Positions 56,991 to 64,000 of a stretch of 64,000 nucleotides of DNA are shown here, piece after piece. The notes under the pieces were generated by a model, which searched no databases, was not told where the DNA came from, and saw only the letters and a program-made list of their open reading frames with translations. The DNA lies in contig CP016211.1 of NCBI GenBank assembly GCA_001931535.1, forward strand, positions 1,950,501 to 2,014,500, written 5' to 3'. The position numbers were made by a program, and so were the translations under genes. Numbering within the stretch: the first letter of the stretch is position 1; each line of letters starts with the position of its first letter. This DNA comes from Minicystis rosea. Its GTDB lineage: Bacteria > Myxococcota_A > Polyangia > Polyangiales > Polyangiaceae.

Positions 56991-58019
56991 ATGGATCTCG
57001 CCGCTTTTGAACGCGACAAGAACCTCGCGCGCTTCCTCCCCGGGGAGCGCGCGGGGCATTACGAGAGCTGGTTTCAGCGGGCCAATCACCCCACGCGCCC
57101 GCTCGCGTTCTGGATTCGATATACGCTCTTCTCGCCGAAGGATCGGCCCGAGGCTGGCCTCGGCGAGCTTTGGGCCATCGTCTTCGACGGTGAGACGGGG
57201 GCGCATGTCGCGCTGAAGCGCGAGGTCCCCATCGCCGAGGGGAGCTTCGATCGCGCGCGCTTTCGGGTCGATGTCGGGGACGCGACCCTCGCGGGCGAGG
57301 GCCTCGCGGGCGAGCTCCGCGGCTCGGCCGGCGGCGGCGCGCACCGGATGGCGTGGGATCTCTCGTATCGCGGTGATCAACGGCCGCTGTTCTTCTATCC
57401 ACTCTCGTTCTACGGCGCGCCGTTTCCCAAGGCGAAGAGCCTCGTCGGCGCTCCGCTCGCGGTCTACGCGGGCACCATCGACGTCGATGGTCGATCCATC
57501 GACGTGGGGGGGTGGGTCGGCAGCCAGAATCACAATTGGGGATCGCAGCACACCGATCGTTATGCCTGGGGCCAGGTCGCCGGGTTCGACGATCACCCGC
57601 GGAGCTTCCTCGAAGTGGGCACGGGCAAGGTCAAAATCGGCAGGGTTTGGACGCCGTTCCTGACCTCTCTCGTGCTCCGTCACGAAGGTCGCGAGCACGC
57701 GCTCAACGGGCCTTTGCGCATGATCCGGGCCCAAGGCTCGTTCGGTTACTTCGACTGGCGTTTCACCACGGAAGACAAGGTGGTTCGCATCGAGGGCCGC
57801 ATTCACGCGAACCGTGACGATTTCGTGGGGCTCACGTATTTGAACCCGCCGGGCGGCATCAAGCACTGCTTGAACAGCAAGATCGCGACTTGCGATCTCA
57901 CGGTGACCTACAAATCGGGGACGCGGGCGGGGCAGGTGGATCGGCTCCGGGCCACGCGGCGGGCCGGCTTCGAGATCCTCACCGACGATCGCGATCACAG
58001 CGTGACGATGCACGTGTGA
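56991..58019 (+). CDS. AttH/CrtC-like lipocalin-fold protein
   Basis: A 342-aa protein starting MDLAAFERDKNLARFLPGER. The conserved segment VGSQNHNWGSQHTDRYAWGQ and the strand-rich flanks (KAKSLVGAPLAVYAGTIDVD, GYFDWRFTTEDKVVRIEGRI) are typical of the AttH/CrtC (hydroxyneurosporene-synthase-like) and tocopherol-cyclase-like lipocalin families. Some members hydrate or cyclise isoprenoids. No signal peptide is seen. It is 12 bp after the MopE-motif gene on the same strand; whether it is related in function is unknown. Confidence 0.78.
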   Translation: MDLAAFERDKNLARFLPGERAGHYESWFQRANHPTRPLAFWIRYTLFSPKDRPEAGLGELWAIVFDGETGAHVALKREVPIAEGSFDRARFRVDVGDATLAGEGLAGELRGSAGGGAHRMAWDLSYRGDQRPLFFYPLSFYGAPFPKAKSLVGAPLAVYAGTIDVDGRSIDVGGWVGSQNHNWGSQHTDRYAWGQVAGFDDHPRSFLEVGTGKVKIGRVWTPFLTSLVLRHEGREHALNGPLRMIRAQGSFGYFDWRFTTEDKVVRIEGRIHANRDDFVGLTYLNPPGGIKHCLNSKIATCDLTVTYKSGTRAGQVDRLRATRRAGFEILTDDRDHSVTMHV

Positions 58020-58029
58020 CGCGGCGCGC

Positions 58030-58066
58030 GCCGTGACCGAGGCCGCGAAGGCGCTTCAGTCACGGC
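58030..58066. terminator. Convergent terminator-like hairpin
   Basis: GCCGTGAC and GTCACGGC form an eight-base stem with a 21-base loop, between genes ending at 58019 and 58079. Weak. Confidence 0.4.
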
Positions 58067-58078
58067 GTCATCCAATCT

Positions 58079-58783
58079 TCATTTGAAGTCCTGCACGGCC
58101 CACACCTTGCCATTCGGCAGCACGTAGAAGCCGCAAGCCACCTTGGTGTATTGCGTGCTCGACATGTTGATGTAGTGGCCGTGGCCGTCGTTGAACTCGC
58201 CCGGGCCTTCGGCCCACATCGCCGCGAGGCAGCCGGTGATCATGTTCTCCGGCGGGCCCGACCAGCCCGGGCACTCGTTCTGTGCCCACTCACTGCAGGA
58301 GGGGAAGGCGCTGTGTGCCTGCATGGTCGTCGAGTCCTTCTGCGCCTCCGTGGCGGCGCAGACCTCGGTGTCGCTCCACCGTTGATAAGGTGGCAGGCCC
58401 AGGGTGGCGCGATAATCGTTGATGGTGTCCACGCAGAGCTGCGCGGCTTGATCGAGCGGGTTGCCGCTGCTCGAGCTGCTCGAGGACGAGGCGCTCGACG
58501 ATGCGCTGGTGGACGACGAGCTCGAGGAAGTGCTGGTGGACGACGATCCGCTCGACGAGCTGCTGCTCGGGGATCCGCTGCTCGACGACGCGCCGCCGGA
58601 GGACGCCGTGCTGGTCGACGAGGCCGCGCCGCCGCCGCCGGCAGCACCTTGGCCCGAGGTCGGATCGCCGCCGCCGTTGCCGCCGGGATCACCGCTGCCA
58701 GTTGCCTGATTGCAACCGGCAGCGCCGAGAACGAGACATGCGAAGAGCACCGAGCCGAGATGGAGGCCAGTCGTGGGGGGCAT
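58079..58783 (-). CDS. CAP/SCP-domain lipoprotein with poly-Ser linker
   Basis: A 234-aa protein starting MPPTTGLHLGSVLFACLVLG. The lipobox is GAAGC. A long poly-Ser/Thr linker precedes a CAP domain (about 145-234): LCVDTINDYRATLGLPPYQR, AQKDSTTMQAHSAFPSCSEW, ENMITGCLAAMWAEGPGEFN, DGHGHYINMSSTQYTKVACG. The His and Glu residues of the CAP cavity are present. CAP proteins are secreted and bind lipids or glycans. The start was chosen at the ATG before the signal peptide; a longer frame upstream is not coding-like. Confidence 0.9.
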   Translation of the reverse strand: MPPTTGLHLGSVLFACLVLGAAGCNQATGSGDPGGNGGGDPTSGQGAAGGGGAASSTSTASSGGASSSSGSPSSSSSSGSSSTSTSSSSSSTSASSSASSSSSSSSGNPLDQAAQLCVDTINDYRATLGLPPYQRWSDTEVCAATEAQKDSTTMQAHSAFPSCSEWAQNECPGWSGPPENMITGCLAAMWAEGPGEFNDGHGHYINMSSTQYTKVACGFYVLPNGKVWAVQDFK

Positions 58784-59156
58784 GTCGGCCAGCGTATCGG
58801 TCGAGACGTGCTGGTCAATCGATACCGCTGTTCGTGAAAAATGGCGGTGTCGTGTGACGCCAAATGCGTGATGGGAGACATGGTGTCGCAACGAAGCTGG
58901 ATCTCGACGAACCCTGTGGATTGGCCCTCATCGCGGGCTCCGCGCGTGTTCCTGCGCGAGCGCCGTCACGCGCGCGGAGGTTATTGGGGGACGATCGGTG
59001 ATCGCGAGGCCGCCGTCGCGGCGATCCGACTATGCCGAGGTGGCGCGTCCGCGTAGAATCGCGCGCGTTGCGATGAGAGATGGTATGCGAGCAGGCCGAG
59101 GTCTCGAAATGTCGTCGAATGGAGCGGCGGAATCGTCGAGACGATCCTCCTCGAGA
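58784..59156. other. Divergent intergenic region
   Basis: About 370 bp between the CAP gene and the ExbD-like lipoprotein. No RNA gene or repeat was seen; upstream in-frame codons of the right-hand gene begin near 58998 but lack coding character. Confidence 0.45.
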
Positions 59157-60017
59157 ATGGATGGTGGCCTGCGCTGGTCAGGCATGATGGGGCGCGCTTC
59201 GCTTCTCGCGTTGGCGCTCGTTCTCGGCTGCTCCAAGACGGGCTCCGAGGCCACGCCCGCCGCTTCGGGATCGGCGGCGCCGCCGCTCGGACAGGATGAT
59301 CTCGCGTCCTCGAACGTCGATTCGGTGCTCGGGCGTGGTGTGCCGCTCGTGCGGGTGACGAAGACGGCCATCGAGCTCGTGGGTGATCCGTCGGGGCGCG
59401 TTGCGCTGCCGCCGCGGGAGCGTTGGGGCGAGGGGATCGACGCGGCCTTCAAGCCGGGGGGCGCGAGCGACCCTTACCTCGAGCCGCTCTCTGCGGCGCT
59501 CGGGCGGGCGAAGCGCGGCGCGGTGACGGCGATCTCCTTCGATCGCGCGCTCCCTCAGCGCATCGTCGGCGAGGTGCTTCATACGGCGGCGCATGCTGGA
59601 TATGCCACCGCGCATCTCGTGGTCCGTCGGCCCGACGGGCGCGTCGGGTTTCTCGCGCTCACGCTGCCGCCGTCGAAGCGCCCGGAAAAGGCATCTTCAA
59701 CCGCCGTCAGCGTCTTCGTGACCGCACACGGGCTCTCGGTGAAGACCGATCGCGGGAACATGAAGGCTGGTTGCGCGGAGCCGGGGCCGGGGATGACGCT
59801 GCCCTTCGGGCCGAGCGGGCTCGATTTCGAGGGCCTCCGCGCGTGCGCGGGCAAGCTGCGGGCGTCGATGGCGGAGACGCCCGAGCGTCATCAGGTCACC
59901 ATCATGGCCAATCCCGACATCGTCTTTGCGGATCTCGTTCGGGTCATGGATGCGCTTCGCGACGACGGGGCGGGACATGCGCTCTTCCCCGATGTGGTGA
60001 TGGGGATGATGCGCTGA
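59157..60017 (+). CDS. ExbD/TolR-like lipoprotein
   Basis: A 286-aa protein starting MDGGLRWSGMMGRASLLALA, with a lipobox ALVLGC. The C-terminal ~50 residues (ETPERHQVTIMANPDIVFAD, LVRVMDALRDDGAGHALFPD, VVMGMMR) match the periplasmic end of ExbD/TolR proteins, but no N-terminal membrane span of ExbD type is present. The middle (AVTAISFDRALPQRIVGEVL, HAGYATAHLVVRRPDGRVGF) is unknown. Starts at 59184 or 59187 (MMGRAS) are also possible. It may be a soluble lipoprotein analogue of ExbD working with a proton-motive-force complex encoded elsewhere. Confidence 0.78.
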   Translation: MDGGLRWSGMMGRASLLALALVLGCSKTGSEATPAASGSAAPPLGQDDLASSNVDSVLGRGVPLVRVTKTAIELVGDPSGRVALPPRERWGEGIDAAFKPGGASDPYLEPLSAALGRAKRGAVTAISFDRALPQRIVGEVLHTAAHAGYATAHLVVRRPDGRVGFLALTLPPSKRPEKASSTAVSVFVTAHGLSVKTDRGNMKAGCAEPGPGMTLPFGPSGLDFEGLRACAGKLRASMAETPERHQVTIMANPDIVFADLVRVMDALRDDGAGHALFPDVVMGMMR

Positions 60018-60129
60018 AGAGGTGTGTGATTAGGGGCGAATTCAAGAGCTCCCCATCACACCGAAGACCGTTCACGAAACCTTCGACGCCCGATCCGCGC
60101 GGCACGCGGATCGAGCGTGCTTTGGAGGC

Positions 60130-61602
60130 TCAGCGCGCGCTGCGGTCGAACTCCATCGTGCCGTCGTCCACTTCGCCGAAGCGCAGGTTGATGAGGTCGA
60201 GGAGGTAATTCTGATCGAGCCGCCAGGGGCGCTTCGATCCTTGCTTGGGGAAGCTCGGGATGGCGCGCTGCACGTAGCCTGACGAGAAATCGATGAACGG
60301 CAGCTCGTCGATGCTCGCGTCGGCGCGGCGGGGCGTGGCTTTCCGCGCGCCGATGGTCTCCATGTGGCGGAGCAGGCGGCAGACGTACTCGGAGGTGAGA
60401 TCGGCCTTCAAGGTCCAGGAAGCGTTGGTGTAGCCGAACGTGCAAACGAGGTTCGGCACGTCGCAAAGCATCATGGCTTTGTAGGTCATCGCCTTGCCCG
60501 GCTCGACGCGGCGGCCGTCCACTTCGATATCCATGCCGCTCAAGAATTGGAGCTTGAGGCCGGTGGCCGTCACCACCAGGTCCGCCGGAAGCTCGGCGCC
60601 GGAGCGGAGGCGAATGCCGTTCTCGGTGAAGGTGTCGATGTGATCGGTGACGACCTCCGCCTTCCCCGAGCGGATGGATGCGAAGAGATCGCTGTCCGGC
60701 ACGAGGCAGAGGCGCTGGTCCCACGGGTTGTAGGCGGGCGTGAAGTGCTTCTCGACGTCGTAGTCGCGGCCGAGCTCCTTCTTCACCAGCTCGATGAGGC
60801 GCTTCTTCGCGAAGGCGGGCCGGCGCCGCGCGAGCTGGAAGAACAGCATGCCGAGGACCACGTTCTTCCACCGCGTGATCCCGTAGGCGAGCGACGGGGG
60901 CGCGTGATCGCGCAGCCAGTTGGCGATCACGTCCTCCGCCGGCATGGAGACGACGTACGTGGGCGAGCGCTGGAGCATGACGACGTGCGCCGCCTTCTTC
61001 GCCATCTCGGGCACGAGCGTGACCGCGGTGGCGCCGCTGCCGATGACGACGACGCGCTTGCCTTGGTAGTCGACGTCGTCCTTCCAGAACTGCGGGTGCA
61101 CGACGCGGCCGCGGAAGCGATCGATGCCCGGGAGGTCCGGCGTGTAGCCGGCCGCGTAATCGTAGTAGCCCGTGCAGCTCACGATGAAATGACAGGAGAA
61201 GCGCGCGGGCTCTTCACCGGGCCCGCGGCTGACCTCGACCGTCCACGTGGCGGTCGCGCTCGACCACGCGATGCGCGTCACCCGATGATCGAAGCGGATG
61301 CGCGCGTCGATGCCCTTCTCGGTCGCCGTCTCGCGCACGTAGCGGAGGATGGAGGGACCGTCGGCGATCGCCTTCTGCTCCTTCCACGGCTTGAAGGCGT
61401 ACCCGAGCGTGTACATGTCGGAGTCCGAACGAACGCCGGGATAGCGGAAGAGATCCCACGTCCCGCCGATGGCGGCGCGACCCTCGAGGATGAGGAAGGT
61501 CTTGTCGGGGCACTTCTCGCGCAGGTGACAGGCCGCGCCGATGCCGGACAGGCCCGCGCCGATGATGATCACGTCGACGTGCTCGACTCCGCCTCGATCC
61601 AT
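60130..61602 (-). CDS. Flavin-dependent monooxygenase (Baeyer-Villiger type)
   Basis: A 490-aa FAD/NADPH enzyme starting MDRGGVEHVDVIIIGAGLSG. FAD-binding GAGLSGIG and the GTWDLFRYPGVRSDSDMYTL segment are followed by the Baeyer-Villiger fingerprint F-x-G-x3-H-x3-W in FRGRVVHPQFW and the NADPH loop VVVIGSGATAVTLVPEMAKK. It oxidises ketones to esters or heteroatoms; EthA-like enzymes are similar. The substrate is unknown. It stands alone, divergent from the DUF4215 gene. Confidence 0.93.
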   Translation of the reverse strand: MDRGGVEHVDVIIIGAGLSGIGAACHLREKCPDKTFLILEGRAAIGGTWDLFRYPGVRSDSDMYTLGYAFKPWKEQKAIADGPSILRYVRETATEKGIDARIRFDHRVTRIAWSSATATWTVEVSRGPGEEPARFSCHFIVSCTGYYDYAAGYTPDLPGIDRFRGRVVHPQFWKDDVDYQGKRVVVIGSGATAVTLVPEMAKKAAHVVMLQRSPTYVVSMPAEDVIANWLRDHAPPSLAYGITRWKNVVLGMLFFQLARRRPAFAKKRLIELVKKELGRDYDVEKHFTPAYNPWDQRLCLVPDSDLFASIRSGKAEVVTDHIDTFTENGIRLRSGAELPADLVVTATGLKLQFLSGMDIEVDGRRVEPGKAMTYKAMMLCDVPNLVCTFGYTNASWTLKADLTSEYVCRLLRHMETIGARKATPRRADASIDELPFIDFSSGYVQRAIPSFPKQGSKRPWRLDQNYLLDLINLRFGEVDDGTMEFDRSAR

Positions 61603-62054
61603 GCGCGCGTTGTAACCCGCGGGAGACCAGACGTCGTCGACAATCGAGGGCCGCGGCCGACCGAGCCGAGCATGGCGCTGCCGAGGCGCACCGACCCCGC
61701 GGGACCACGCTTCGGGGGAAGCGCTCGGACGCGCGCGTCGCCTCCACCGTCATGCAGACGCTCGGCGCGCAGGCATCGTCGAGGCTGCTTCGCCGGCGCG
61801 GGTCTTTCGTGGCAGGACGGATTGCCGCGAATGCTGAACAGGGCCCCTCATTTCGTGACATGACGCGTTGTCACCAAGTCGAGGGCGCCGCCTCGGCGAT
61901 GAATCGCCATGAAACGACACTGTTTGCAGACACGCGAGGCTGCGACGCGCGGCGTCGGGTGGTGCTCTGATGCGTCGCGAAATCAGCGGGAAAGAGCGGC
62001 GAAGTGCAGGTTGGATACGTATCGTCGTCTTTCGAATGCTGATAGCGTGATGGC
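61603..62054. other. Divergent intergenic region
   Basis: About 450 bp between the monooxygenase and the DUF4215/fibro-slime gene. No supported ORF, RNA or repeat. The right-hand ~100 bp is less GC-rich and should hold the promoter of the DUF4215 gene. Confidence 0.45.
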
Positions 62055-64000
62055 ATGAGAGCGAACGTTCGCGCGGGCGCGGCCCTCGTGGTCCTCTTCC
62101 TTGGTGCAGGTGCGGTGTCGTGCGGCGCGACGGGCGGAGGGCCCGCCGACACGGGAGGCACAGGGGGAACGAGCGGTGGAACAGGAGGCTTGTCGTCGAG
62201 CTCGTCGCACGGGACGGGCGGTGACGTGAGCTGGGTGGACTCGGGCCTTCCCGACGGCGGCGACCCGGACGCGAACCCATGCGACATGCCGAATCCGCCG
62301 GACAATTGCCAGCTCGTGCCCTCGGGGCCGGCGTGCGGCGACGGCGAGAACAACCAGCCGAGCGAGCAATGCGACGACGGCAACACGCTGCCCGGCGACG
62401 GCTGTAACGGCATCTGCGAGATCGAGAACGGGTTCACGTGCCCGTCGGTCGGCCCCTGCAAATCCAACTACGCGTGCGGCAACGGCATCGTCGATCCGGG
62501 CGAGGTCTGCGACGACGGCAACGTCGCGAGCGGCGATGGCTGCAGCGCCGACTGCTTCACGCAGGAGCTCGGCTACGTGTGCACGACGGCGGGCATGCCA
62601 TGCACGGCGCTGTGGATTTGCGGCGACGGCGCGCTCGATCCCGGGGAGACGTGCGACGACGGCAACACGGTGGGCGGCGACGGCTGCTCGTCCGGCTGTT
62701 TGGTGGAGATGGGGTGGGTGTGTCTGTCGCCCGGCGCGCCCTGCCAGCACGCGGCGAGCTGTGGTGACGGCATCCTCCAACCGAGCACGGGTGAGGTCTG
62801 CGACGACGGCAACACGGTCGACGGCGATGGCTGCTCGGCGGATTGCAAATACATCGAAGCGGGTTGGGTCTGTCCCACGCCCGGCCAGCCCTGCGCCAAC
62901 ACCGTCAAGTGCGGGAGCGGCAAGATCGAGGGCAACGAGCAGTGCGACGACGGCAACGTGACGAGCGGCGACGGGTGCAGCGCGACCTGCATGCTCGAAG
63001 CGGGCTTCACGTGTCCATTCCAAGGCTCGCCGTGCGTGACGAAGTGCGGTGACGGCATCGTCTCCGGGCCCGAGCAATGCGACGACGGCAACACGACGAA
63101 CGGGGATGGTTGCAGCGCCACGTGCCGGTGGGAGCCGGGTTGGGCGTGCATCGGGCAACCGGGACAGTACGTGTGCCACAAGACGACGTGCGGCGACGGG
63201 ATCAAAGAGGGGACCGAGGCGTGCGATCCGGGCACCGGCGCGGGGGGATTCACGACACGGGCAACGGCTGCAGCCCCTTCTGCACGTTGGAGCCGAACTG
63301 CAACAACCCGGGCGGGGCCTGCAGCTCGACATGCGGTGACGGCATCCTCCTCACGAGCTCGGGCGAGGAGTGCGACGACGGCAACACCATCAATGGGGAT
63401 GGGTGCTCGTCCACGTGCAAGGTCGAGCCGGGCTTCGAGTGCTCGCAGCCGCCGCTCGGCACGTCGTTGAAGGTCCCGGTCGTCTATCGCGATTTCAACG
63501 CGCGGAGCGATGCGAATGGTCACATCGACTTCAACCCGGGCGCGAACGGACAGAACAATCCCATCACGGGTCTCGTCGCGAACAAGCTCGATACGATGGG
63601 CAAGCCCGTTTACATCGGCTCGGGTGGGGGATTCATCAACAACGCTGCGAGCTATGCGCAGTGGTTCCGCGACGACCCGATGGGCAACGGCCACGTGAAC
63701 CGCACCATCGTTGGTGAGATCACGCTCTGGGACAACGGCAACGGCGGATACGTCAACCGTTGGGGAGCGAACGGCGAGAAGTGGACCATCTCGTCGTACT
63801 CGAACATCCAATGGTGCTCGAACAGCTCGAACGACTGCGCGGCGTGCCCGTCGCTGGCCGGCGGTGTCTGTCTGGGCACGTGCACGCCGTGGAACAACAG
63901 CCAGACCTGCATCGCGGTCAAGACGACCACGGCGTACGACGGCAATCCGGTCTTCTTCCCCATCGATCCGGTCGGCTACACGCCGGCTGGGCCGAACTAC
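62055..64000 (+). CDS. DUF4215-repeat / fibro-slime surface protein, split near 63242-63247 and cut by the window edge
   Basis: ATG 62055 begins MRANVRAGAALVVLFLGAGA with a lipobox VSC (Cys23) and a Gly/Ser-rich linker. Eight DUF4215-type Cys repeats follow (pattern CGDG...CDDGN...GDGC...C), for example SEQCDDGNTLPGDGCNGIC and GEVCDDGNTVDGDGCSAD. In repeat seven a single missing G in the six-G run at 63242-63247 breaks the frame. Reading on from 63248 gives HDTGNGCSPFC, repeat eight, and a fibro-slime domain (VPVVYRDFNARSDANGHIDF, GKPVYIGSGGGFINNAASYA, WFRDDPMGNGHVNRTI). No stop before 64000. It is a large adhesin-like matrix protein. Confidence 0.9.

Noticed and set aside
55173..58013. 946-codon open frame on the minus strand
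   Set aside because: Antisense to the MopE-motif and AttH-like genes, with repetitive Arg/Val/Glu composition and no recognisable domain.

Overview
The window is high-GC, densely packed bacterial chromosome with no transposase, integrase or phage gene. It suggests a myxobacterium (Myxococcota, probably Polyangiales-like). The evidence is a MYXO-CTERM-like tail on a secreted esterase, a DUF4215-repeat protein ending in a fibro-slime domain, a MopE-type motif, many Cys-rich lipoproteins with poly-Ser/Gly linkers, an FHA-linked regulator, a TfuA-type gene and a split exopolysaccharide export locus. The genus is inference.

Layout. 1-10.4 kb: the end of a Cys-rich secreted protein, two coupled SUMF1-fold lipoproteins, a MerR-TPR regulator, a sugar nucleotidyltransferase, divergent mlaD/mlaF lipid-transport genes, and a 42-bp tandem array abutting a MerR-type gene. 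10.4-20.7 kb: a candidate RiPP operon (Nif11-type precursor, YcaO, TfuA), a transglutaminase-elicitor homologue carrying a Pep-13-like VWNQP segment, a clostripain-type lipoprotein protease, a predicted outer-membrane barrel and a large lipoprotein. 20.9-24.5 kb: an FHA/AAA/Fis protein, two identical tRNA-Gly genes in a duplicated unit followed by a family of hairpins, and a class V aminotransferase. 24.6-36.9 kb: aminopeptidase P, a PD-(D/E)XK-like protein, a three-gene GT-C membrane operon, a protein with a histone H1-like tail, an esterase and a PEGA lipoprotein. 37-43 kb: inverted arrays of 21-bp repeats beside an exopolysaccharide locus (polysaccharide co-polymerase, polymerase/ligase, OPX export lipoprotein). 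43.6-64 kb: glgP, clpS-clpA, apaG, a rhomboid protease, an ATP-grasp-like protein, an acyl-CoA dehydrogenase, secreted lipoproteins, an AttH/CrtC-like protein, a CAP-domain protein, a Baeyer-Villiger-type monooxygenase and the truncated DUF4215/fibro-slime protein.

Five genes are each split by a single missing G or C within a short G/C run (about 3882, 32731, 43312, 55657 and 63242). In every case restoring one base rejoins recognisable protein. The shared signature points to consensus or assembly indels rather than five real pseudogenes, so those genes are annotated as one CDS across the shift.

The most novel unit is the Nif11-YcaO-TfuA operon (11343-14338). It has a perfect inverted repeat just upstream of the precursor gene, a Cys-free Thr-rich core, and an Arg-type C11 protease two genes downstream. 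Two helically phased repeat systems (42 bp = 4 turns; 21 bp = 2 turns, in opposed arrays) and the tRNA-hairpin duplication are the main non-coding features.
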